From positions 1-29,510 of the forward strand of contig JBLHMP010000052.1 in NCBI GenBank assembly GCA_047623555.1: 29,510 nt of DNA, in the 5' to 3' direction. Made by a program: the position numbers and the translations under genes. This document shows, one piece after another, positions 22,920 to 29,510 of the stretch. Below the pieces are notes generated by a model, which saw nothing but the letters and a program-made list of their open reading frames with translations, ran no database searches and was not told the DNA's origin. Each line of letters opens with the position of its first letter. The first letter of the stretch is position 1. Source of the DNA: NORP181 sp047623555 (GTDB lineage: Bacteria; Pseudomonadota; Alphaproteobacteria; Rhodobacterales; Rhodobacteraceae).

Positions 22920-22981
22920 TGCTGCAACGCAGCAACCTTGGCGCATCCCCTACCGTCGAATCGTGACGGAGACACTAGGGG
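22920..22981 (+). other. Structured 5' leader of urtA
   Basis: Two hairpins are visible: TGCTGC/GCAGCA with a three-base loop (22920-22934), then CCCCTA pairing with TAGGGG (22947-22952 and 22976-22981) stacked on CCGTC/GACGG with a seven-base loop and a six-base bulge (AGACAC). Both arms of the bulged helix are perfect. No known riboswitch class is recognised. Confidence 0.45.
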
Positions 22982-23114
22982 TGTGTGACGACCGGATGAA
23001 TTGGACCTCAGACCAGCCGCCACACGGTTTGCAACATTTAAGTTGCAGGGCGTAGCTAATCGCCATGTCTTGCGAGAGCAAGATGCGACTGGTGTCCCTG
23101 CACGGAGATATCAT

Positions 23115-24389
23115 ATGAAAACGACAACTGCTCTTGCCACCGCCCTTGCGACGCTGACGGCCCTGCCTGCCATCGCCGCTGATTGCCCGATCAAAGTGGG
23201 TGTGCTGCACTCGCTTTCCGGCACAATGGCGATTTCCGAAACCACATTGAAAGACACGATGGAGATGCTGATCGACCAGCAGAACGCCATAGGTGGCGTG
23301 CTGGGTTGCCAGCTTGAGGCGGTCGTCGTCGATCCCGCCTCCGACTGGCCGCTGTTTGCGGAAAAGGCCCGCGAGTTGCTGACGGTGCAGGAGGTCGATG
23401 TGATCTTTGGCAATTGGACCTCTGTGTCGCGCAAATCTGTGCTGCCCGTCATCGAAGAGCTGAACGGCCTGCTGTTCTACCCCGTACAATACGAGGGCGA
23501 GGAAAGCTCCAAGAACGTGTTCTACACAGGGGCCGCGCCGAACCAGCAGGCCATTCCCGCTACGGATTACTTCCTCGAAGAATTGGGCATCGAGAAATTC
23601 GCACTGCTTGGCACCGACTATGTCTATCCGCGCACGACCAACAACATTCTTGAGGCTTATCTGAAATCAAAAGGCATCGCGGATAGCGATATCTTCGTAA
23701 ATTACACGCCTTTTGGCCATTCTGACTGGTCCAAGATCGTGGCTGATGTCGTGGCACTGGGGGCCGACGGCAAGAAGGTTGGCGTGATATCGACCATCAA
23801 TGGCGACGCGAACATTGGTTTTTACAAAGAGCTGTCAGCGGCGGGTATTTCAGCCGATGACATTCCGGTTGTGGCGTTTTCAGTTGGTGAGGAAGAACTC
23901 TCCGGTCTGGACACCAGCAACCTTGTTGGGCACCTCGCTGCGTGGAATTACTTCCAATCCGCAGACACGCCTGCCAACGCCGAATGGATCGCCGCGTGGA
24001 AAGACCGCATGGGCGAAGAGCGCGTGACCAACGACCCGATGGAGGCCCACTACATCGGCTTCAACATGTGGGTGAACGCGGTCACAGCTGCGGATAGTGT
24101 GGAAGTCGACGCTGTGCGCACGGCAATGTACGGGCAGGAATTTCCGAACCTGACCGGAGGCACAGCCGTTATGTTGCCCAACCACCACCTCGCCAAACCT
24201 GTCCTGATCGGCGAGATCACAGCAGAAGGCCAGTTCGATATCATCAGCCAGACCACCGAAGTGCCGGGGGATGCATGGACTGACTTCCTGCCAGAATCCG
24301 CCAAGCTGGTGTCGGACTGGAAGGACTTGGGCTGCGGTATGTACAATACCGAGACAAAGAGCTGCGTTCAGACTTTGTCTAACTACTGA
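23115..24389 (+). CDS. urtA: Urea ABC transporter substrate-binding protein UrtA
   Basis: A 424-residue periplasmic urea receptor. ATG 23115 follows CGGAGA and opens a Sec signal peptide (MKTTTALATALATLTALPAI, cleavage likely before ADCP or DCP). UrtA-specific blocks are present: GTMAISETTLKDTMEMLIDQ, VVDPASDWPLFAEKARELL, FGNWTSVSRKSVLPVIEELN, GLLFYPVQYEGEESSKNVFY, TGAAPNQQAIPA and INGDANIGFYKEL. These separate it from branched-chain amino-acid receptors. An upstream in-frame extension to 23001 is leader. It is the first gene of urtABCDE, with a strong hairpin after it. Confidence 0.97.
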   Translation: MKTTTALATALATLTALPAIAADCPIKVGVLHSLSGTMAISETTLKDTMEMLIDQQNAIGGVLGCQLEAVVVDPASDWPLFAEKARELLTVQEVDVIFGNWTSVSRKSVLPVIEELNGLLFYPVQYEGEESSKNVFYTGAAPNQQAIPATDYFLEELGIEKFALLGTDYVYPRTTNNILEAYLKSKGIADSDIFVNYTPFGHSDWSKIVADVVALGADGKKVGVISTINGDANIGFYKELSAAGISADDIPVVAFSVGEEELSGLDTSNLVGHLAAWNYFQSADTPANAEWIAAWKDRMGEERVTNDPMEAHYIGFNMWVNAVTAADSVEVDAVRTAMYGQEFPNLTGGTAVMLPNHHLAKPVLIGEITAEGQFDIISQTTEVPGDAWTDFLPESAKLVSDWKDLGCGMYNTETKSCVQTLSNY

Positions 24390-24410
24390 CCCAACTACTG
24401 GCCCAACCGC

Positions 24411-24434
24411 GAGGGCACGTTTCGGCGTGCCCTC
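24411..24434 (+). terminator. Intercistronic hairpin after urtA
   Basis: GAGGGCACG and CGTGCCCTC form a perfect 9-bp stem with a six-base loop and no following T run. It sits between the receptor gene and urtB, as in many ABC operons where such stems protect the receptor mRNA or reduce read-through. It may be a partial terminator or a stabiliser. Confidence 0.65.
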
Positions 24435-24460
24435 CACCTCTGATTTCCTGGAATATGATT

Positions 24461-26410
24461 ATGAAGACCTTGCTGCTGGCCTTGTGCATTGCGCTCTCCT
24501 TGTCCACTTGGGTTTCGGCTCAAACGACCCCGGTTCAAGACGTGTTGCAAAGCCAGCGGGCGTTGATCGAGAAAAGTTCGCGCCGCACGATTGGCCCGGC
24601 GATTGACACTCTGGTGGCAAGCGGGTTGCCGCAGATGCAGACCGTGCTGGAGGTCTGGCAAGCCAAGGATATTTGGCAGCGCCGCGCAGATGGTTTGTTC
24701 TTTACCGCGACCAAGGACGCAGATGGCAGCTATACCCTCCAAGATTTTGATGATGGTCCGGATGTCGGCACCGTCGCCCCCACCGATCTCAAGCAACTCA
24801 AGCCCAACAGCGGCGTGCGGGCGATGATCGCGACGGCCCTTGTCCAATTCCAATTGTCCGATCCTGACCCCGCCAAACGCGGGGATGCGCTGAACTCGAT
24901 TGCCCGCGATCCCGAGGCGGCGTTACTGGCACCGCTACGCGCCTCGATCGCAGGCGAAATGGACGAAGATATTCTGGCCCGCAAGACGCGGTTGGAGCGA
25001 CTAATGACCATGGCCTATGACAGCGATGTATCAAGCCGCGTAGCGGCGATTACCGAAATGTCAGGGGATCTGGGCGTTGATTTTCGCGCAACGCTGAACC
25101 CGATCCTGACAACAACACGTGTTATCTCGCAGACACAGCCAGATGCAAACATCGCCCAAGAGGTGATTGCTGGCAGCGATAAGTTGACGCTCAAATCGGC
25201 GTATGCGCTTTTGGTTGCTGGGGGTGATGCACCAGCAGAGATTACCGCGGATGCCCGCGATGCAGCCCTTCAGGCGAACATTAAAGGGGGTCGGATCGCG
25301 GGTTTTCCAGTGGCGCAATTGTCCACCGAAGCTGTACGCGACACGGCTTATGACGCGCTTGTTTCCGGGAACTTGGCAGCACCCCGGGTAACTCAAGCGG
25401 ACATCAACGTAAGCCTTTCCAACTTTCGTTTCTTCGATGTCTATACGGAACCTTCCCAAGCGGTCACAACCGCCACCGAAGCCGCACTTGCCGCATCCGA
25501 AACCCGTGTAGCGATCAGTCAAGCTGCGGATCTTGGTCTTGATGCTCTCTCGCTGGCTTCGATCTATTTTCTTGCCGCCATTGGCCTTGCCATCACCTTT
25601 GGCGTCATGGGCGTGATCAACATGGCGCATGGTGAATTCATTATGATGGGCGCTTATACGGGCTATGTCGTGCAGCTGTTTGTGCCCAATCACACTGCCT
25701 CGATCCTGATCGCTGTCCCGCTGGCGTTCGCCGTAACTTTTGCCGCCGGAGTTGCACTGGAACGCCTCGTTGTCCGCTGGCTTTACCACCGTCCGCTTGA
25801 GACATTGCTTGCGACCTTTGGGGTTTCCATCGCGCTGCAACAACTGGCCAAGAACATCTTTGGCACCCAAGCCCGTCCGTTAACCTCGCCCGCTTGGTTG
25901 GACGGGGCATGGGTCATCAATGATGTGGTTGCCATCAGCTATATCCGCATCGCCATTTTCATCCTCGCGCTGCTGTTTCTAGCCCTGTTCCTGTTCATCA
26001 TGAAACGCACGCGGCTGGGTCTGGAAACCCGCGCTGTTACGCAGAACCCCCGTATGGCGGCCAGCATGGGGATCAATCCGGATCGCGTAAATATGCTGAC
26101 CTTTGGGCTGGGCTCCGGCATCGCAGGGATCGCAGGTGTCGCCATCGGGCTTTTCGCCAAAGTGACCTCCGAAATGGGAAGCGACTACATCGTGCAAAGT
26201 TTCATGACTGTGGTTGTCGGCGGCGTTGGCAATATTTGGGGCACGCTGGCGGGGGCGGCGATGATTGGCGGTTTCCAGAAGGGCGTGGAATTCTTGAACC
26301 CTTCAAACACCTTGGCGGCACAAACCTACATGATCATCTTTATCATCATCTTCATTCAGTTTCGGCCGCGGGGGATCATCGCCCTCAAAGGCCGTGCGGC
26401 GGGGGATTAA
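24461..26410 (+). CDS. urtB: Urea ABC transporter permease UrtB
   Basis: A 649-residue inner-membrane protein. ATG 24461 is chosen over ATG 24455 because GGA lies eight bases upstream and MKTLLLALCIALSLSTWVSA is a good signal sequence. Residues 25-350 form the large extracytoplasmic domain characteristic of long UrtB proteins. The permease proper follows with about eight membrane segments, starting LASIYFLAAIGLAITFGVMG and including INMAHGEFIMMGAYTGY and, near the end, VVGGVGNIWGTLAGAAMIGG. It pairs with UrtC to form the urea channel. Four bases separate its stop from urtC. Confidence 0.95.
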   Translation: MKTLLLALCIALSLSTWVSAQTTPVQDVLQSQRALIEKSSRRTIGPAIDTLVASGLPQMQTVLEVWQAKDIWQRRADGLFFTATKDADGSYTLQDFDDGPDVGTVAPTDLKQLKPNSGVRAMIATALVQFQLSDPDPAKRGDALNSIARDPEAALLAPLRASIAGEMDEDILARKTRLERLMTMAYDSDVSSRVAAITEMSGDLGVDFRATLNPILTTTRVISQTQPDANIAQEVIAGSDKLTLKSAYALLVAGGDAPAEITADARDAALQANIKGGRIAGFPVAQLSTEAVRDTAYDALVSGNLAAPRVTQADINVSLSNFRFFDVYTEPSQAVTTATEAALAASETRVAISQAADLGLDALSLASIYFLAAIGLAITFGVMGVINMAHGEFIMMGAYTGYVVQLFVPNHTASILIAVPLAFAVTFAAGVALERLVVRWLYHRPLETLLATFGVSIALQQLAKNIFGTQARPLTSPAWLDGAWVINDVVAISYIRIAIFILALLFLALFLFIMKRTRLGLETRAVTQNPRMAASMGINPDRVNMLTFGLGSGIAGIAGVAIGLFAKVTSEMGSDYIVQSFMTVVVGGVGNIWGTLAGAAMIGGFQKGVEFLNPSNTLAAQTYMIIFIIIFIQFRPRGIIALKGRAAGD

Positions 26411-26414
26411 AGCC

Positions 26415-27590
26415 ATGAACAAATCATTCATTGCGCGCAATCCTTCCGTGCTGATATTTCTCGCTATACTGGCGTTGTTCACGCTGGTCGTAACGGTGCT
26501 GTCCGAAGGGTTCGGCGTTGGTCTCATCTCAACCAGCTTCGTCAAGGTCCTGGGCAAGACGCTGTGCCTGTGCCTGATCGCCATCGCGATGGACCTGATC
26601 TGGGGCTACACGGGCATCCTGTCGCTGGGCCACTTCGCGTTCTTTGGTCTTGGTGGCTATATGATCGGCATGTGGCTGATGTATGAACGCACGCGCCAGA
26701 TCGTCGTCAACTCCTTGTCCGAGGGCGTGCTGCCGCCCACACCCGAGGAAATCACCGCAGGCATCGGCAACCAGATATTCGGCGTTGTGGGCAGCAGTGA
26801 TTTCCCGTTGATCTGGACCTTTGCCGACAGTTTGGTCTTGCAATTGGCCTTTGTGGTACTGGTTCCCGGCATCCTCGCGCTGGTCTTCGGCTGGCTGGCG
26901 TTTCGCAGCCGTGTGACAGGCGTGTACTTATCAATCTTGACGCAGGCCATGACGCTGGGCCTATCGCTTTATTTGTTCCAGAATGCGAGCGGTTTGCGCG
27001 GCAACAACGGCTTGTCTGGTTTGCAAAACCTGCCGGGTGTCACCGCCCCGCAATCGGTTGTGTCACTGTGGTTCTTCTGGGCCTCAGCGCTGGCCCTTGG
27101 GCTTGGCTACTTGCTGATCGCATGGGTGGTCTCCGGCAAGTTCGGCTCTGTCATTCGGGGCATTCGCGACAACGAAGCGCGGGTGCGGTTTCTGGGCTAT
27201 TCAGTCGAGACCTACAAGCTGGCGGTCTTTACCTTAACCGCTTGCATCTCAGGCATCGCAGGGGCGCTTTATTACCCGCAGGCGGGCATTATCAACCCTG
27301 CCGAAGTTGCGCCTATTGCGTCAATCTACCTTGCCGTTTGGGTGGCAATTGGCGGGCGCGGCCGGCTTTACGGCGCGGTGATCGGAACAGCATTTGTCAG
27401 CCTTGCCTCGAGCTGGTTCACGGGCGGTCAGGCACCGGACGTGCCGTTGGGGTTTTACACGGTCAAATGGGTAGATTGGTGGCTTGTACTGCTTGGCCTC
27501 TGCTTTGTGCTGGTCACGCTTTACGCGCCAAACGGTATCGGCGGGCTGATTGATCTGCTCAAACGCAAACCAAAGGAGACCGATGTATGA
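26415..27590 (+). CDS. urtC: Urea ABC transporter permease UrtC
   Basis: A 391-residue permease of the LivM type with about ten membrane segments. Signature regions are MDLIWGYTGILSLGHFAFFG, the loop with RGNNGLSGLQNLPG, VIRGIRDNEARVRFLGY (the coupling helix toward the ATPases) and AVWVAIGGRGRLYGAVIGT. The start at 26415 (MNKSFIARN) lies four bases after urtB; a longer frame from 26394 overlaps urtB and is not preferred. Its stop overlaps the urtD ATG (ATGA). Confidence 0.96.
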   Translation: MNKSFIARNPSVLIFLAILALFTLVVTVLSEGFGVGLISTSFVKVLGKTLCLCLIAIAMDLIWGYTGILSLGHFAFFGLGGYMIGMWLMYERTRQIVVNSLSEGVLPPTPEEITAGIGNQIFGVVGSSDFPLIWTFADSLVLQLAFVVLVPGILALVFGWLAFRSRVTGVYLSILTQAMTLGLSLYLFQNASGLRGNNGLSGLQNLPGVTAPQSVVSLWFFWASALALGLGYLLIAWVVSGKFGSVIRGIRDNEARVRFLGYSVETYKLAVFTLTACISGIAGALYYPQAGIINPAEVAPIASIYLAVWVAIGGRGRLYGAVIGTAFVSLASSWFTGGQAPDVPLGFYTVKWVDWWLVLLGLCFVLVTLYAPNGIGGLIDLLKRKPKETDV

Positions 27591-28327
27591 ACACCCTTCT
27601 CGAAGTCTCCGGTGTCACGGTCAGCTTTGACGGTTTTCGCGCCATCAACAACCTGTCGTTCCAGATCGCTGATGCAGAGTTGCGCGCGGTGATCGGGCCA
27701 AACGGCGCGGGCAAGACGACGTTTATGGACATCGTCACTGGTAAAACGCGGCCGGACGAAGGCCATATTCTTTGGGGTAACAAGAGCATATCTTTGATTG
27801 GGATGTCCGAAGCCAAGATCGCTCAAGCAGGGATCGGACGAAAGTTCCAGAAGCCAACTGTGTTCGAGGAGCAGACCGTGCAGGAGAACCTGATGATGGC
27901 ACTGCGCAAGGATCGCGCACCCTTGGCAGTCCTGTTTTTCAAACCGTCCACATCAGACTTTGCGCGCGTTGAAGACCTTGCCGAGGAGATCGGGTTAAGT
28001 GACGCGCTACTGCGCGTGTCCGGCGAGTTAAGCCATGGCCAGAAACAATGGTTGGAGATTGGCATGTTGCTGGCGCAGGAGCCGCAACTGTTGCTGGTTG
28101 ATGAACCCGCCGCAGGCATGACACCTGCCGAGCGTGAAAAGACCACCGCGATTCTTGTCGAGGCCGCAAAGACCCGTGCTGTGGTGGTGGTCGAACATGA
28201 TATGGAGTTTGTCAGGCGCCTCAATTGCAAGGTCACCGTGCTGCATGAAGGCGCGGTACTGGCTGAAGGTAGCTTGGATCACGTGACCAAAAACCAAGAC
28301 GTCATTGACGTTTATCTAGGACGTTAA
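27587..28327 (+). CDS. urtD: Urea ABC transporter ATP-binding protein UrtD
   Basis: A 246-residue ATPase. Walker A GPNGAGKT is at residues 37-44, the Q-loop GRKFQKPTVFEEQTVQENL at about 84-102, the signature LSHGQ at 148-152, Walker B LLLVDEP at 168-174 and the switch histidine in VVEHDMEFV. The LSHGQKQWLEIGMLLAQ wording is typical of UrtD in place of the canonical LSGGQ. It forms a heterodimer with UrtE on the cytoplasmic face of UrtBC. Confidence 0.97.
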   Translation: MNTLLEVSGVTVSFDGFRAINNLSFQIADAELRAVIGPNGAGKTTFMDIVTGKTRPDEGHILWGNKSISLIGMSEAKIAQAGIGRKFQKPTVFEEQTVQENLMMALRKDRAPLAVLFFKPSTSDFARVEDLAEEIGLSDALLRVSGELSHGQKQWLEIGMLLAQEPQLLLVDEPAAGMTPAEREKTTAILVEAAKTRAVVVVEHDMEFVRRLNCKVTVLHEGAVLAEGSLDHVTKNQDVIDVYLGR

Positions 28328-28330
28328 GAC

Positions 28331-29026
28331 ATGTTGGACGTAAAAGACCTCACCCTCCACTACGGTAATTCACAAATCCTTTATGACATCTCGATGCATG
28401 CCAGACTGGGCGAAGTCACCTGTGTTATGGGGACCAATGGTGTCGGCAAAACCAGTCTGCTCAGGGCGATTTCCGGTACGCATCCGCGTTCGGGCGGGGA
28501 CATCACATTTGACGGCGACCCCATGGGGCAAATCGGAGCGCATAAGATGGCCCAGTTGGGTGTGGGTTATGTCCCACAGGGGCGCGATATTTTCCCTTTG
28601 CTCACTGTGCGTGAAAACCTGCAAACAGGGTTTTCCTGCTTGCCCAGTTCAGAGCATTTTATCCCGGACGATATCTTTGAGCTGTTTCCCGTTCTCAAGG
28701 AAATGGAGCACCGTCGGGGTGGCGATTTGTCGGGGGGACAGCAACAACAACTGGCCATCGCCCGTGCGCTTATTACCAAGCCAAAATTGCTGCTGTTGGA
28801 TGAGCCAACGGAAGGTATCCAGCCCAACATCATCCAACACATCGGAAAAGTCATAAGCCTGCTGCGTGACCGTGGCGATATGGCGATTATTTTGGTCGAG
28901 CAATACTTTGATTTTGCGTTCAAATTAGCGGATCAGATTATTGTTCTGCGGCGTGGGAAAGTGATAAAATCTGCTCTCAAGAATGAGATCAGGCGCGAAG
29001 ATATTTTAGACATAGTATCCGTCTGA
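28331..29026 (+). CDS. urtE: Urea ABC transporter ATP-binding protein UrtE
   Basis: A 231-residue ATPase of the LivF type. Walker A GTNGVGKTS is at residues 34-42, VPQGRDIFPLLTVRENL at about 81-97, signature LSGGQ at 133-137, Walker B LLLLDEP at 153-159 and the switch histidine position carries VEQYFDFA, with Gln in place of His, as is usual in UrtE/LivF. It starts three bases after urtD and ends the urtABCDE operon. No good terminator follows directly. Confidence 0.97.
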   Translation: MLDVKDLTLHYGNSQILYDISMHARLGEVTCVMGTNGVGKTSLLRAISGTHPRSGGDITFDGDPMGQIGAHKMAQLGVGYVPQGRDIFPLLTVRENLQTGFSCLPSSEHFIPDDIFELFPVLKEMEHRRGGDLSGGQQQQLAIARALITKPKLLLLDEPTEGIQPNIIQHIGKVISLLRDRGDMAIILVEQYFDFAFKLADQIIVLRRGKVIKSALKNEIRREDILDIVSV

Positions 29027-29396
29027 ATTGTCGGCAGGAACAAGTCAGTGATAGTGTGGTTTTCGATGGCCCAAGGTGCCAGATGGTATTTTCAGTCAAA
29101 AATGTTTTTTCATTTCAGTCAGGTGCTCCAATATCTCTATTTGGTGCTGCTCTTTACAATCTTTGAACGCCAACAGGAGTTGGTGGAGCAAGTACAGCGA
29201 CCGCATTGTTTGTTAACACCTCGACAGTCGAAACCGTATGCAGCGAATGGTCAGTTTGAGATCAACCAAAACCGGCTCGGTTGAACGATCCGTTCGGTCA
29301 ACTATGCTGCCAACTATGCTGCGTTGCCAAATGAAAATGCCGCGAACGCAATTTTTGCTGCACTTGCAATAGCCGCAGTTGCACAAGTCCGTTTTT
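29027..29396. other. Non-coding stretch after urtE
   Basis: No gene is supported. A plus-strand frame of 78 codons from 29048 has no ribosome site and an unconvincing translation. The stretch contains a perfect 12-bp tandem duplication CAACTATGCTGC (29299-29310 and 29311-29322) and a GCAGCGAATGG...TTTGAG motif (29240-29260) that recurs in degenerate form at 15824-15844. No T-run terminator for urtE was seen. Confidence 0.5.
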
Positions 29397-29510
29397 GGTG
29401 TAGGTTTCTCGGACGCCACGCGCTGACGTTTGTGTGACGCGTATCGTTGCCTGGCGTCGGAGAAGCGCTCAAGCGGGAAATCGCGGGGTTGGTCTTGGTG
29501 GATCAGTGGC
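29397..29510 (-). repeat. Right copy of the 114-bp inverted repeat
   Basis: Exact reverse complement of 14-127, running to the end of the window, where it may continue. On the minus strand it encodes the same peptide as the left copy and then continues into an unrelated tail ending at 29213. Confidence 0.9.

Larger units (their letters stand above)
22739..23114. other. Divergent control region between ureD and urtA
   Basis: No gene is supported; short frames on either strand have poor composition. It contains a 22-bp palindrome (22818-22839), a TATAAT box (22880-22885) that would serve urtA with a long leader, and two leader hairpins (22920-22934 and 22947-22981). No sigma-54 promoter of the TGGCAC-N5-TTGC type could be found, although urea uptake is usually nitrogen-regulated. 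Confidence 0.6.

Noticed and set aside
22947..23030. Guanidine-I (ykkC) riboswitch before urtA
   Set aside because: CTAGGGG and ACACGG are present, but the conserved GGTCCGAGAG and GGGATAAAAGCCCGGGAG segments are not, and the receptor is clearly UrtA.
22739..23114. Sigma-54 promoter for urea genes
   Set aside because: No TGGCAC-N5-TTGC match on either strand; TGGCGC near 22939 lacks the second element.
29048..29284. 78-codon plus-strand frame after urtE
   Set aside because: No ribosome site, unusual composition and no recognisable family.

Overview
The window looks like chromosomal or large-replicon DNA from a Rhodobacterales (roseobacter-type) alphaproteobacterium. This rests on gene content and protein style: a complete urease and urea-transporter locus, a tripartite tricarboxylate transporter (TTT), two DUF1127 proteins followed by CCTCCTCCC-loop hairpins, and compact ATGA-coupled operons. 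No rRNA gene is present, so the genus cannot be named. Both ends of the window carry the same 114-bp sequence in inverted orientation. They are either copies of a mobile repeat or the place where an assembly broke.

Layout. (1) 1-3226 is a sparse accessory flank: an amidase-signature hydrolase (339-1766, minus), a small hypothetical gene, long non-coding DNA, and a 48-nt 3' fragment of an initiator-type tRNA-Met gene that is probably a used attachment site. (2) 3227-10094 is a catabolic cluster around a MarR regulator. The minus-strand operon is marR, sulfatase, metallo-beta-lactamase-fold hydrolase. The divergent plus-strand operon is tctC-tctB-tctA plus a phosphosulfolactate synthase (ComA)-family gene. 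Two MarR-type palindromes lie between them. The set reads as uptake and breakdown of an organosulfur acid. The ComA-like gene carries an apparent +1 frameshift in a CCCC tract near its start. (3) 10332-15788 is a small integrative element: tyrosine integrase, an opposite-strand hypothetical gene, then an early operon (HTH regulator, small protein, VRR-NUC nuclease, replication-initiator-like protein, two further small genes). Its genes are joined by ATGA overlaps. The initiator-like gene holds five GTGTCC iterons, three of them full 19-bp palindromes, inside its coding sequence, as in the phage lambda O gene. It also carries a nonsense codon at codon 8, and the next gene begins with CTG where ATG is expected, so the element seems to be decaying. 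Three copies of a GCCACCC-rich repeat lie in its non-coding parts.

(4) 16031-17749 holds two overlapping DUF1127 genes followed by a row of hairpins whose loops carry CTCCTCCC-type anti-Shine-Dalgarno motifs. This matches the arrangement of the CcsR/'cuckoo' stress sRNAs downstream of the DUF1127 gene ccaF1 in Rhodobacter. A divergent LysR regulator with a T-N11-A box adjoins them. (5) 17814-29026 is a urea locus: ureDABCEFG on the minus strand and urtABCDE on the plus strand, diverging from a 376-bp control region with a perfect 7+7 palindrome and a structured urtA leader. Together these import urea by an ATP-driven transporter and hydrolyse it with a nickel urease whose active-site residues are all present. 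The last 480 bp are non-coding and end in the inverted repeat.
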